Below, piece after piece: positions 42,934 through 51,804 of a DNA stretch of 64,000 nt; the stretch's first letter is position 1; each line of letters starts with the position of its first letter. The translations under genes and the position numbers were made by a program. The notes below the pieces were generated by a model, which was given only the letters and a program-made list of their open reading frames with translations, had not been told where the DNA came from and ran no database searches. The DNA comes from Streptomyces sp. ITFR-16 (lineage in GTDB: Bacteria > Actinomycetota > Actinomycetes > Streptomycetales > Streptomycetaceae), in contig NZ_CP134609.1 in assembly GCF_031844705.1 (NCBI RefSeq), forward strand, positions 4,030,001 to 4,094,000, written 5' to 3'.

Positions 42934-43650
42934 TCAGCGGCGGCGACGGGTCCGGCTGGTCCTCGCGGCCTTGGCCCGCTTTGCGGCGAACCTCACACCG
43001 CCCGGGCTCTCGCCGACCACCACACGCACCACCGTGGACATCGGCTCCACCACGCCCTCGCCCACGTGGAGCACCTCGGTCTCCACCACTCCCAGCTTGC
43101 TGAGGGCCGCCCGAGCGCCGTTGATCTCCTCCTCGGCGGTATCGCCCTTGAGCGCGAGCATCTCTCCGTAGGGACGCAGCAGGGGCACACCCCAGCCGGC
43201 CAGCCGGTCCAGCGGGGCCACGGCCCGGGCCGTCACCACATGCACCGGCTGAAGCGTCCCCAAAACCTCTTCGGCCCGGCCGCGGACGACCGTCACATGG
43301 TCGAGCCCCAGCAGCTCGACGACCTCCTGGAGGAAGTTCGTCCGCCGCAGCAGCGGCTCCAGCAGGGTGATCTTCAGGTCAGGACGCACCAGGGCCAGCG
43401 GGATCCCCGGCAGCCCGGCGCCCGACCCCACATCGCAGACCGTGACACCGTCGGGGACGACCTCGGAGAGCACCGCACAGTTCAGCAGGTGCCTCTCCCA
43501 GAGCCGCGGCACCTCACGCGGACCGATCAGTCCTCGTTTGACCCCCGCGTCCGCCAGCAGTTCCGCGTACCGGCCGGCCTCGGGAAAGCACTCCCCGAAC
43601 ACCTCCCGGGCCTCGTCGGGCGCCTGGGGAAGCGCTACTTCCTCCGTCAC
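42934..43650 (-). CDS. rsmG: 16S rRNA (guanine527-N7)-methyltransferase
   Basis: Methylates G527 of 16S rRNA; loss gives low-level streptomycin resistance in Streptomyces. From the GTG at 43650 it is 238 residues, close to the usual 239. Key blocks: LIGPREVPRLWERHLLNCAVL, the SAM motif CDVGSGAGLPGIPLALVRPD and ARAVAPLDRLAGW. The GTG has GGAAGGAC upstream; an ATG at 43674 is less well supported. A basic C-terminal tail (RTSRTRRRR) is present. Confidence 0.94.
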   Translation of the reverse strand: MTEEVALPQAPDEAREVFGECFPEAGRYAELLADAGVKRGLIGPREVPRLWERHLLNCAVLSEVVPDGVTVCDVGSGAGLPGIPLALVRPDLKITLLEPLLRRTNFLQEVVELLGLDHVTVVRGRAEEVLGTLQPVHVVTARAVAPLDRLAGWGVPLLRPYGEMLALKGDTAEEEINGARAALSKLGVVETEVLHVGEGVVEPMSTVVRVVVGESPGGVRFAAKRAKAARTSRTRRRR

Positions 43651-43713
43651 GGGAACCGTCCTTCCATACCGCATTACCGCACCATGGGTGGCTGACTATC
43701 AGGCTGACAAGGA

Positions 43714-43743
43714 TCGGCCCCGTCTGCGAACAGACGGGGCCGA
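43714..43743 (-). terminator. terminator between jag and rsmG
   Basis: A perfect 13-bp stem (TCGGCCCCGTCTG with its complement) and CGAA loop, 16 bp past the jag stop, closing the rpmH-jag operon. Confidence 0.85.
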
Positions 43744-43758
43744 CAGAAGAGAGGCCGG

Positions 43759-44268
43759 TCAGGCCGGCAGGACGACGACGAAGCGCTGCGGCTCCTCGCC
43801 CTCCGATTCGCTGCGCAGGCCTGCGGCCGCGACCGCGTCGTGCACAACCTTGCGCTCGAACGGCGTCATCGGGTCCAGCTTCACCGGGGCACCGGTGCTC
43901 TTGACCTCGTCCGCGGCCTTGGCACCCAGCTCGGCGAGCTCCGTGCGCTTCTTGGCCCGGAACCCGGCGATGTCCAGCATCAGACGGCTCCGGTCACCGG
44001 TCTCCCGGTGCACGGCCAGCCGCGTCAGCTCCTGGAGTGCCTCCAGCACCTCACCGTCGCGGCCCACGAGCTTCTGCAGTTCACGTGCCGATTCACTGAT
44101 GATCGAGACCGCGGCCCGGTCCGCCTCGACATCCATGTCGATGTCGCCGTCCAGGTCGGCGATGTCGAGCAGGCCCTCGAGGTAGTCCGCTGCGATCTCC
44201 CCTTCCTGCTCGAGGCGGGTCAAGGTGTCGCTGCCCTCAGCGGCCGTGGAGGTGGTGCCTTCCGTCAC
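43759..44268 (-). CDS. jag: Jag/KhpB-type RNA-binding protein (KH and R3H domains)
   Basis: A 169-residue protein with the Jag_N-free actinobacterial form: acidic N-terminus, KH-type segment (LVGRDGEVLEALQELTRLAVHRETGDRSR) and the R3H motif (PMTPFERKVVHDAV). Homologues (SpoIIIJ-associated, KhpB/EloR) bind RNA and affect cell elongation. It starts with GTG at 44268 behind AAGGAG, 14 bp downstream of yidC. Confidence 0.88.
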   Translation of the reverse strand: MTEGTTSTAAEGSDTLTRLEQEGEIAADYLEGLLDIADLDGDIDMDVEADRAAVSIISESARELQKLVGRDGEVLEALQELTRLAVHRETGDRSRLMLDIAGFRAKKRTELAELGAKAADEVKSTGAPVKLDPMTPFERKVVHDAVAAAGLRSESEGEEPQRFVVVLPA

Positions 44269-44282
44269 GGATGGACTCCTTC

Positions 44283-45545
44283 TTACTTCTTGGACGGGTG
44301 CTTGGGCCGCTGCGGGCCCTTGCGCTGTCCGGACTTGGCTTGGCGTGAGGAGCCGGACGCGGGCTTACCCGCCGGCTTGGGCTTTTCGGTCTGCGCGGCG
44401 CCCTTGTCCAGGGAGGTCTTTGCCGTGGATTCGTCGGCCTCGCCGTCCTTGGCCGTGCCCTGGTGGCCGGCACCGGTCTGCCGCTTCGCCTTGGTCTGAC
44501 GCTTGGGCTGCTGGCGCCGCTGCGGCGCTCCGCCCTCGGCCTCGGCGACGGCGGTGTCACTCTTGACCACCGAGCCGTCCTCCTGCGGAGCGAGGCCGAG
44601 CTTGGCCAGTCCGGTGACGAACTTGCGCTCGATGTCGTTGCGGTCCGGGCCCTTGGCCACGATCCGCTTGACCGTGTTGCGCCGGGTCCGGCCGCGGACC
44701 TCGCCGTGCGTGGTCACGCTCTTCAGCAGGCGGCCGAGGTACTGCTCCTGCGCCTTGCTGCCCGGCGTCGGGTTCTGGTTGATCACGTACATCTGCTGAC
44801 CCATGGTCCAGACGTTGGTGGTCAGCCAGTAGACGAGGACACCGACGGGGAAGTTGATGCCCATGACGGCGAAGATCAGCGGGAAGATGTACATCAGCAT
44901 CTTCTGCTGCTGCATGTACGGCGTCTTGACCGTCAGGTCGACGTTCTTCGTCATCAGCTGGCGCTGCGTGAAGAACTGCGAGGCCGACATCATCACGATC
45001 ATGACCGCGGTGACGACCCGGACATCGGTCAGCGAGGCGCCGAGCGCGTCGACCTTCTCCGCGCTGTCCATGAACTTGGCGGCCAGCGGGGCACCGAAGA
45101 TGTGGGCCTGACGGGCGCTGTCCAGCAGCGACTGGTCGATGACGCCGATCTTCTTGTTCGACGCGATGGCCGAGAGCACGTGGTACAGAGCGAAGAAGAA
45201 CGGCGACTGGGCGATGATCGGAAGGCACGAGGAGAGCGGGTTGGTGCCCGTCTCCTTGTACAGCTTCATCATCTCTTCGGACTGTCGCTGCTTGTCGCTC
45301 TTGTAGCGCTCTTGGATCGCCTTCATCTTCGGCTGGAGCACCTGCATGTTCCGCGTCGACTTGATCTGCTTGACGAACAGCGGGATCAGGCAGATGCGGA
45401 TCAGGACCACGAGGGACACGATGGACAGACCCCAGGCCCATCCCGTGTCGGGGCCGAAGATCGCCCCGTACAACTTGTGGAACTGGACGATGACCCAGGA
45501 AACGGGCCATGTGATGAAGCTGAACAGACTGGCAATCGTGTCCAC
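44283..45545 (-). CDS. yidC: membrane protein insertase YidC
   Basis: A 420-residue YidC/Oxa1 protein that inserts membrane proteins with or without SecYEG. Five helices are visible (ITWPVSWVIVQFH; WGLSIVSLVVLIRICLIPLFV; PLSSCLPIIAQSPFFFALYHVLS and onward; IFAVMGINFPVGVLVYWLTTN). The substrate-groove arginine lies in the second. A basic disordered C-terminal tail of about 100 residues (QPKRQTKAKRQTGAG) probably contacts the ribosome. The GTG start at 45545 lies 3 bp past the yidD stop. Confidence 0.94.
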   Translation of the reverse strand: MDTIASLFSFITWPVSWVIVQFHKLYGAIFGPDTGWAWGLSIVSLVVLIRICLIPLFVKQIKSTRNMQVLQPKMKAIQERYKSDKQRQSEEMMKLYKETGTNPLSSCLPIIAQSPFFFALYHVLSAIASNKKIGVIDQSLLDSARQAHIFGAPLAAKFMDSAEKVDALGASLTDVRVVTAVMIVMMSASQFFTQRQLMTKNVDLTVKTPYMQQQKMLMYIFPLIFAVMGINFPVGVLVYWLTTNVWTMGQQMYVINQNPTPGSKAQEQYLGRLLKSVTTHGEVRGRTRRNTVKRIVAKGPDRNDIERKFVTGLAKLGLAPQEDGSVVKSDTAVAEAEGGAPQRRQQPKRQTKAKRQTGAGHQGTAKDGEADESTAKTSLDKGAAQTEKPKPAGKPASGSSRQAKSGQRKGPQRPKHPSKK

Positions 45546-45548
45546 TAA

Positions 45549-45908
45549 TCAGGCTCCTTGAGCATTGGGCGAAGTCTCTGCGGCCGAGCTCGGAAGATCG
45601 GTGGCCGATCCCCCGGGAGGCACATCAGCGGCGGAGTCCCCGCCCTTGTTGCCGCGCATGGCACTGCGCAGCAGTTCGTGCCAACGCGGACGTTTGCGTG
45701 GTGGAACGTGATCCACGCCGCCGGGTGACCACGGATTGCATCGCAGGATGCGCCAGGCTGTCAGCGCCGTTCCCTTGATCGCTCCGTGCCGGTCGATCGC
45801 CGTATATCCATAGTGGGAACACGACGGGTAGTAGCGGCATACAGGCCCGAGAAGTGGGCTGATCGTCCACTGGTACAGCTTGATGAGAGCCAGCAGCGGG
45901 TACTTCAT
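45549..45908 (-). CDS. yidD: membrane protein insertion efficiency factor YidD
   Basis: A 119-residue protein with the YidD signature: IKLYQWTISPLLGPVCRYYPSCSHYGYTA and RILRCNPWSPGGVDHVP (three conserved cysteines). It aids YidC-dependent insertion at the inner face of the membrane. The C-terminal 40 residues are a disordered Ser/Gly/Asp tail. It overlaps rnpA by 4 bp. Confidence 0.93.
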   Translation of the reverse strand: MKYPLLALIKLYQWTISPLLGPVCRYYPSCSHYGYTAIDRHGAIKGTALTAWRILRCNPWSPGGVDHVPPRKRPRWHELLRSAMRGNKGGDSAADVPPGGSATDLPSSAAETSPNAQGA

Positions 45909-46276
45909 CGCGCGCCCCCTCCCAGCAGCCGCTGAAGAGCGGCATCCAGGTCTCGGGCCAGCTGTTCATGGTCGGCGTCGCCCGCACCGGGCAACGCGCG
46001 TACGACAACCAGGCTACCGGGGGGCAGCAGGGCAAGCCGCTCTCGGACCAGATGACGGAGCTTCCGCTTCACCGCTGTGCGGACGACCGCACCACCCACT
46101 GCTTTGCTGACAACGAAACCCGCACGCGGCGGGGGAGCAGTCTCCCCAGTCACGTGCGGGTCCGTTGCACCGCTGCGTAGATGGACGACGAGTAGCGGGC
46201 GGCCGGCCCTGCGTCCTCGCCGTACTGCGGTCGCGAAGTCCTCGCGCCGCCTCAGCCGATTCTCGGTAGGCAGCAC
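45905..46276 (-). CDS. rnpA: ribonuclease P protein component
   Basis: The protein subunit that helps RNase P RNA cleave tRNA 5' leaders. The 123-residue protein has NRLRRREDFATAVRRGRR and the basic signature AVVRTAVKRKLRHLVRERL. GTG start at 46276, 21 bp downstream of rpmH, in the conserved rpmH-rnpA-yidD-yidC order. Confidence 0.95.
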   Translation of the reverse strand: MLPTENRLRRREDFATAVRRGRRAGRPLLVVHLRSGATDPHVTGETAPPPRAGFVVSKAVGGAVVRTAVKRKLRHLVRERLALLPPGSLVVVRALPGAGDADHEQLARDLDAALQRLLGGGAR

Positions 46277-46297
46277 GTCATGACGACCTGTACGCGA

Positions 46298-46435
46298 TCA
46301 GGCGGACAGGCTGGCGCGGCCCTTGCCACGGCGGGACGCGAGGATCGCGCGGCCGGCACGGGTCCGCATCCGCAGACGGAAACCGTGGGTCTTCGCGCGA
46401 CGACGGTTGTTCGGCTGGAAGGTGCGCTTGCTCAC
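46298..46435 (-). CDS. rpmH: 50S ribosomal protein L34
   Basis: A 45-residue protein read directly from the minus strand: GTG start at 46433-46435, MSKRTFQPNNRRRAKTHGF, then RMRTRAGRAILASRRGKG, stop TGA at 46298. These are the invariant L34 sequences. GGAG precedes the start. It begins the operon that runs away from oriC. Confidence 0.97.
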   Translation of the reverse strand: MSKRTFQPNNRRRAKTHGFRLRMRTRAGRAILASRRGKGRASLSA

Positions 46436-46816
46436 TCGGGGGCTCCAGTAATGATCGTTTATTGGCGGGACATCGCCTGGCTGTCACCGTGCGCCCACGA
46501 GAGACTCGCGTAAACGCCCTAGTTGCACCGCTTCACAATCACAGATCGTGATCTTTGCCCATCGGAGGCAGGCGGCAGCAGCCATCGACAACTCGACCTG
46601 GTCACGGTACGCGCGGCTACGCCATCCGGTCAAACCGACCTCGTCGGACCCCCCATTGTGCACAGCCTGTGGACAACGACTTGAACCGCGCGGGTCGGCC
46701 TGACTACCGTGGCTGAACTCCGGTTCTTTTTCTTCCCGCCTGCCGGTCCTCACCCATCCCGACCCATACCGTCCCGAGAACCACACATTCGTGGGACCAG
46801 CGAGAGAGCGTGCCTT
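46436..46816. promoter_or_regulatory. rpmH/dnaA divergent promoter region with DnaA-box pair
   Basis: This 381-bp gap holds TTGTGCACA (46656-46664) facing TTGTCCACA on the other strand (46668-46676), just before a plausible dnaA promoter: -35 TTGAAC (46681-46686), 18-bp spacer, -10 TACCGT (46705-46710). This arrangement fits DnaA autoregulation. The rest holds presumed rpmH promoter DNA without a feature I can define. Confidence 0.65.
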
Positions 46817-48649
46817 GTGGCTGATGTACCTGCCGATCTTGCCGCAGTGTGGCCACGAGTGCTGGAGCAACTCCTCGGGGAGGGCCAGCAGGGCATCGAG
46901 CCGAAGGACAAACAGTGGATCGAGCGCTGTCAGCCGCTCGCCCTGGTAGCCGACACCGCGCTCCTGGCCGTCCCCAACGAATGGGGCAAGCGCGTCCTCG
47001 AAGGCCGTCTCGCACCGCTCATCAGCGAGACGCTGAGCCGCGAGTGCGGCCGGACCATCCGGATCGCGATCACGGTGGACGACTCCGCCGGTGAGCCGCC
47101 GAACCCGCCGGCGCCCCCGATGCACCAGTCCCAGCAGCCGCAGCAGCACCAGCAGCAGCAGTCCCCGCAGCACCGCTACCAGGGCCCGCAGCACGACGAG
47201 CGGCAGCACGGCGGCAACGACGGGTACGACGGCTACGGACACCGGCCCTCGGACGACGGCATGCCGACCGCCCGGCCCGCCTACCCCGACTACCAGCAGC
47301 AGCGCCCCGAGCCCGGCGCCTGGCCGCGCACGCAGGAGGACCTCTCCTGGCAGCAGCCCCGGCTCGGCGGTTTCCAGGACCGCGACACGTCCGCCGAGCA
47401 GTGGCGCGAGCCGTACGGGGGCGGCCGCCCCCAGCAGCACGACTACCGGCAGCAGCCCCCCGAGCGCCAGGGCCAGGGCGGCTACGAGCCCCAGCGCCCC
47501 GAGCGCCACGAGATGCAGGAGCCGCAGCACCGGCAGGGCGGCGGCACCGGCCGGCCCGGCGGCTCCACCGGTCCGATGGGCGCGCAGCCGGCTCCGGCAC
47601 CCGGGCCCGGTGAGCCGCACGCCCGGCTGAACCCGAAGTACCTCTTCGACACCTTCGTGATCGGGGCCTCGAACCGGTTCGCGCACGCTGCGGCCGTCGC
47701 GGTCGCCGAAGCGCCCGCCAAGGCGTACAACCCGCTCTTCATCTACGGGGAGTCGGGGCTCGGCAAGACCCACCTGCTGCACGCCATCGGGCACTACGCC
47801 CGCAGCCTCTACCCGGGTACCCGGGTGCGGTACGTGAGCTCCGAGGAGTTCACCAACGAGTTCATCAACTCGATCCGCGACGGCAAGGGCGACACCTTCC
47901 GCAAGCGGTACCGCGATGTCGACATCCTTCTCGTCGACGACATCCAGTTCCTGGCGAGCAAGGAGTCGACGCAGGAGGAGTTCTTCCACACCTTCAATAC
48001 GCTCCACAACGCCAACAAGCAGATCGTGCTGTCCTCGGACCGCCCGCCCAAGCAGCTGGTGACGCTGGAGGACCGCCTGCGGAATCGTTTCGAGTGGGGG
48101 CTGACCACCGATGTGCAGCCTCCGGAGCTCGAGACGCGTATCGCGATCCTGCGCAAGAAGGCGGTGCAGGAGCAGCTCAACGCGCCGCCGGAGGTCCTGG
48201 AGTTCATCGCCTCCCGTATCTCGCGCAACATCCGTGAGCTGGAGGGCGCCCTCATCCGGGTGACGGCCTTCGCCAGCCTCAACCGCCAGCCGGTGGACCT
48301 GGGTCTGACCGAGATCGTGCTGAAGGACCTGATCCCGGGCGGCGAGGACTCGGCCCCGGAGATCACGGCGACGGCCATCATGGCGGCGACCGCGGACTAC
48401 TTCGGGCTGACGGTGGAGGACCTCTGCGGATCCTCGCGCAGCCGGGTCCTGGTGACGGCCCGCCAGATCGCGATGTATCTGTGCCGCGAGCTGACGGATC
48501 TCTCGCTGCCCAAGATCGGCGCGCAGTTCGGCGGCCGGGACCACACGACGGTGATGCACGCCGACCGCAAGATCCGGGCGCTGATGGCGGAGCGCCGCTC
48601 CATCTACAACCAGGTCACCGAGCTCACCAACCGCATCAAGAACGGCTGA
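46817..48649 (+). CDS. dnaA: chromosomal replication initiator DnaA
   Basis: Binds DnaA boxes at oriC and melts the origin. The 610-residue protein has domain I (VPADLAAVWPRVLEQLL to VDDSAGEP, about 1-95), a long Gln/Pro/Arg-rich domain II (about 95-270), domain III ATPase (Walker A GESGLGKT near 311-318, LLVDDIQFLA) and domain IV with the DNA-recognition signature GGRDHTTVMHADRKI. The long domain II is a Streptomyces trait. GTG at 46817 gives the known MADVPADLAAVW N-terminus; upstream in-frame codons to 46709 lie in the promoter. Confidence 0.96.
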   Translation: MADVPADLAAVWPRVLEQLLGEGQQGIEPKDKQWIERCQPLALVADTALLAVPNEWGKRVLEGRLAPLISETLSRECGRTIRIAITVDDSAGEPPNPPAPPMHQSQQPQQHQQQQSPQHRYQGPQHDERQHGGNDGYDGYGHRPSDDGMPTARPAYPDYQQQRPEPGAWPRTQEDLSWQQPRLGGFQDRDTSAEQWREPYGGGRPQQHDYRQQPPERQGQGGYEPQRPERHEMQEPQHRQGGGTGRPGGSTGPMGAQPAPAPGPGEPHARLNPKYLFDTFVIGASNRFAHAAAVAVAEAPAKAYNPLFIYGESGLGKTHLLHAIGHYARSLYPGTRVRYVSSEEFTNEFINSIRDGKGDTFRKRYRDVDILLVDDIQFLASKESTQEEFFHTFNTLHNANKQIVLSSDRPPKQLVTLEDRLRNRFEWGLTTDVQPPELETRIAILRKKAVQEQLNAPPEVLEFIASRISRNIRELEGALIRVTAFASLNRQPVDLGLTEIVLKDLIPGGEDSAPEITATAIMAATADYFGLTVEDLCGSSRSRVLVTARQIAMYLCRELTDLSLPKIGAQFGGRDHTTVMHADRKIRALMAERRSIYNQVTELTNRIKNG

Positions 48650-48674
48650 CCGCACGCGTCGCCGGCTGCGTCGA

Positions 48675-48713
48675 GGGCGCTGTGCGGACTCCTCAGGAGT
48701 CCGCACAGCGCCC
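48675..48713 (+). terminator. dnaA terminator
   Basis: A perfect 19-bp stem (GGGCGCTGTGCGGACTCCT with its complement) around a single base, followed by TTTT. It separates dnaA from oriC. Confidence 0.9.
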
Positions 48714-48829
48714 TTTTCCATGCCCTTGGGCGTCTCCGGGGCAGCTCCGAGGCGTCTCCGAGGCGGTTCCCGCGCGCCGCCGCGAGGCTCCTGGCCTGCC
48801 GCGCTGTTCGAATCGGTGCCGCAGATGGG

Positions 48830-49405
48830 GCGTTCTCCACAGATCCGGGAAGAATTTTCCCTCCACAGCCTGGGGATCCAAAAGTTGTCCATACTGCTTC
48901 CACAGGCACGCCCGCCGATACTCCATCAGGCCAGCTCAGGGGCCTGGGGATTTGTGGTCAAGAATGATCCACAGGCTGTGGACAAGTTTTCCGTCCACAG
49001 GGCGCGCTCCCGGTTGTCCACCGGCGGCCCACAGGCCGACGGCTGTTTTCCCCAGAAGGAGCAGGCTTCTCCACACCGCTGTCCACTGTTCGGCAACACA
49101 ACACCCGCGTTCACCGCCCCGAGTGAAAGGCGTCACACCAAGAGGGTCGGTTGGGCTGTGGGGAAGGTGGGTAAAGCTGGGGACAGACCTGGGGAGAAAC
49201 CGCCCTCCCCTGTGCATCGGTTGTGCAGAACTTTCGGGTGTCCACAGAAACCCCGGGTTGTCCACCGGTGCCGCCCACAGGGCCGGTGGATAAAAAACAG
49301 GGCCTGACCTGGGAAAACGACGTTATCCACGGTTTCCACAGGCCCTACTACTACTGCCACCTATAGTTAGCCCGGAATCCGCTTCGAAGTGGGGCCTGTG
49401 CACAA
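48830..49405. other. oriC: chromosomal origin of replication, oriC
   Basis: The dnaA-dnaN gap holds about 19 DnaA-box-like 9-mers (TTGTCCACA, 0-3 changes). Plus strand starts: 48833, 48859, 48885, 48896, 48965, 48991, 49014, 49067, 49079, 49221, 49238, 49258, 49323, 49332. Minus strand: 48977 (perfect TTGTCCACA), 49157, 49285, 49397; several weaker ones add to these. The size and number match the known Streptomyces oriC. There is no long AT-rich block; the most AT-rich stretches are near 49290-49330 (GGATAAAAAACAG, AAAACGACGTTATCC) and 49355-49375. Confidence 0.93.
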
Positions 49406-49579
49406 CTCGGCGCCGGAGCTCTCCGAGCCTCTTGTCGCGACTTGACCCCGAGCAGCACCGAGTGTCGGTGCCGTACGTCAGACTGGTCCCCGGCGTCCTC
49501 CCCCCGTCATCGGCGGAGCGACCCGACCAGACGACGAAGGCCAGCAGGGCGAGCGAGCAAAAGCAGGAGGCGGTTTCCG
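49406..49579. promoter_or_regulatory. dnaN leader region
   Basis: A 174-bp stretch between the last DnaA box and dnaN, presumably with the dnaN promoter (TTGACC at 49442 is a possible -35, without a convincing -10). An AGGAGG ribosome site lies at 49565-49570. Confidence 0.4.
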
Positions 49580-50710
49580 GTGAAGATCCGGGTGGAGCGC
49601 GATGTACTCGCGGAGGCTGTGGCCTGGGTGGCCCGTAGCCTCCCGGCCCGTCCGCCGGCGCCCGTTCTCGCGGGCCTTCTGCTGAAGGCTGAGGACGGGG
49701 CCCTCAGCTTCTCGAGCTTCGACTACGAGGTCTCGGCCCGTGTCTCGGTGGACGCCGAGATCGAGGAGGACGGCACGGTCCTCGTCTCCGGGCGGCTGCT
49801 CGCCGACATCTGCCGCGCCCTGCCCAACCGTCCGGTGGAGATTTCCACAGACGGTGTACGGGCGACCGTGGCCTGCGGCTCCTCGCGATTCACACTCCAC
49901 ACCCTGCCTGTGGAGGAGTACCCCGCACTCCCGCAGATGCCGACCGCGACCGGCACGGTCCCCGGGGAGGTCTTCGCCTCGGCCGCCGCCCAGGTCGCCA
50001 TCGCCGCCGGCCGCGACGACACGCTGCCCGTGCTGACCGGTGTGCGCATCGAGATCGAGGGCGACACCGTCACCCTCGCCTCCACCGACCGCTACCGCTT
50101 CGCGGTCCGCGAGTTCCTCTGGAAGCCGGAGAACGCCGACGCATCCGCCGTCGCGCTGGTGCCAGCCAAGACGCTGCTGGACACCGCCAAGGCGCTGACC
50201 AGCGGTGACACGGTCACCCTGGCGCTGTCGGGCTCCGGCGCCGGTGAAGGCCTCATCGGCTTCGAGGGCGCGGGCCGCCGCACGACCACCCGACTGCTCG
50301 AAGGCGACCTGCCGAAGTACCGGACGCTGTTCCCCACCGAGTTCAACTCGGTCGCGGTCATCGAGACGGCCCCCTTCGTCGAGGCCGTCAAGCGCGTCGC
50401 CCTGGTGGCCGAGCGCAACACCCCGGTCCGGCTGACCTTCGAGCAGGGCGTGCTGATCCTGGAGGCCGGCTCCAGCGACGACGCACAGGCTGTGGAGCGC
50501 GTCGACGCCGTGCTGGAGGGCGACGACATCTCGATCGCCTTCAACCCGACCTTCCTGCTCGACGGCCTGAGCGCCATCGACTCGCCGGTCGCCCAGCTCT
50601 CGTTCACGACGTCCACCAAGCCCGCGCTGCTCAGCGGCCGGCCGGCCGTGGACGCCGAGGCGGACGACGCGTACAAGTACCTGATCATGCCGGTCCGCCT
50701 CTCGGGCTGA
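49580..50710 (+). CDS. dnaN: DNA polymerase III sliding clamp (beta subunit)
   Basis: A ring-shaped clamp that tethers the polymerase. The 376-residue length and blocks MKIRVERDVLAEAVAWVAR, FDYEVSARVSV, TLPVEEYPALPQMP, LTGVRIEIEGDTVTLASTDRYR and the terminal YKYLIMPVRL are diagnostic. Three clamp domains are intact. GTG at 49580 has AGGAGG 9 bases upstream. Confidence 0.97.
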   Translation: MKIRVERDVLAEAVAWVARSLPARPPAPVLAGLLLKAEDGALSFSSFDYEVSARVSVDAEIEEDGTVLVSGRLLADICRALPNRPVEISTDGVRATVACGSSRFTLHTLPVEEYPALPQMPTATGTVPGEVFASAAAQVAIAAGRDDTLPVLTGVRIEIEGDTVTLASTDRYRFAVREFLWKPENADASAVALVPAKTLLDTAKALTSGDTVTLALSGSGAGEGLIGFEGAGRRTTTRLLEGDLPKYRTLFPTEFNSVAVIETAPFVEAVKRVALVAERNTPVRLTFEQGVLILEAGSSDDAQAVERVDAVLEGDDISIAFNPTFLLDGLSAIDSPVAQLSFTTSTKPALLSGRPAVDAEADDAYKYLIMPVRLSG

Positions 50711-50720
50711 TCCGGCCACC

Positions 50721-50740
50721 GGCCCTGCCCCGGCAGGGCC
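50721..50740 (+). terminator. weak hairpin after dnaN
   Basis: GGCCCTGC-CCCG-GCAGGGCC, an 8-bp stem 10 bp past the dnaN stop, with no T-run. Confidence 0.5.
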
Positions 50741-50841
50741 CGTCGGGCACGTTCAGCGCCGAGCATGCCCGTCGTCCTGTCCCCGGCCGGGCGTAGGCTC
50801 GGTCCTGGGTACGAATCGGCACAACGCTAAAGGAATCTCTG

Positions 50842-51720
50842 ATGGAGCTCGGTCTCGTCGGCCTCGGCAAGATGGGCGGCAACATGCGCGAGCGCATCCG
50901 CCGCGCAGGCCACACCGTCATCGGTTACGACCGCAACCCGGATGTCGCCGATGTCCACAGCCTCGAAGAGCTTGTGGGCAAGCTGAAGGGCCCCCGGGTC
51001 GTCTGGGTGATGGTCCCGGCGGGTGCCGCGACCCAGTCGACGATCGACGAGCTGGCCGAGCTGCTCTCGCCCGGCGACATCGTCGTGGACGGCGGGAACT
51101 CCCGCTGGACCGACGACGAGAAGCACGCGGTCGAGCTGGGCATCAAGGGCATCGGCTTCGTCGACTGCGGCGTCTCCGGCGGTGTCTGGGGCCTGGAGAA
51201 CGGCTACGCGCTGATGTACGGCGGCGACCCCGAGCACGTCGCGAAGGTCCAGCCGGTCTTCGACGCCCTGAAGCCCGAGGGCGACTTCGGCTCCGTCCAC
51301 GCGGGCAAGGTCGGCGCCGGCCACTTCGCGAAGATGGTCCACAACGGCATCGAGTACGCCATGATGCAGGCCTACGCCGAGGGCTGGGAGCTCCTGGAGA
51401 AGGTCGACTCCGTCACGGACGTGCGCGAGGTCTTCCGCTCCTGGCAGGAGGGCACGGTCATCCGTTCCTGGCTGCTGGACCTGGCGGTCAACGCGCTGGA
51501 CGACGACGAGCACCTCGACAAGCTCCGCGGCTTCGCCGCCGACTCGGGCGAGGGCCGCTGGACGGTGGAGGCCGCGATCGACAACGCGGTGCCGCTGCCC
51601 GCCATCACCGCGTCGCTCTTCGCGCGCTTCGCCTCGCGCCAGGACGACTCCCCGCAGATGAAGATGATCGCCGCGCTGCGCAACCAGTTCGGCGGTCACG
51701 CGGTCGAGAACAAGAAGTAA
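50842..51720 (+). CDS. gnd: 6-phosphogluconate dehydrogenase, short (NAD-type) form
   Basis: Decarboxylates 6-phosphogluconate to ribulose-5-phosphate. The 292-residue protein opens with the dinucleotide motif LGLVGLGKMGGNM, then VVDGGNSRW, the substrate motif GVSGGVWGLENGY and catalytic lysine region GAGHFAKMVHNGIEYAMMQAYAEG. It belongs to the shorter (about 300-residue) family rather than the 470-residue GndA form. It lies between dnaN and recF, a conserved Streptomyces feature. Confidence 0.94.
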   Translation: MELGLVGLGKMGGNMRERIRRAGHTVIGYDRNPDVADVHSLEELVGKLKGPRVVWVMVPAGAATQSTIDELAELLSPGDIVVDGGNSRWTDDEKHAVELGIKGIGFVDCGVSGGVWGLENGYALMYGGDPEHVAKVQPVFDALKPEGDFGSVHAGKVGAGHFAKMVHNGIEYAMMQAYAEGWELLEKVDSVTDVREVFRSWQEGTVIRSWLLDLAVNALDDDEHLDKLRGFAADSGEGRWTVEAAIDNAVPLPAITASLFARFASRQDDSPQMKMIAALRNQFGGHAVENKK

Positions 51721-51732
51721 CCGCAACGAGGC

Positions 51733-51760
51733 GCGGGACGGCACAGGCTGTCCGTCCCGC
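51733..51760 (+). terminator. hairpin after gnd
   Basis: GCGGGACGG pairs with CCGTCCCGC around a 10-base loop, 12 bp past the gnd stop. Confidence 0.65.
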
Positions 51761-51804
51761 CCTACGGAGCACGGAGCAGGAAGCCGGGAAGGTCGGCGCA
51801 CATC

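Noticed and set aside
44076..44089. possible parS in jag (TTCACGTG core)
   Set aside because: Outer bases do not match the 14-mer; probably chance in coding DNA.
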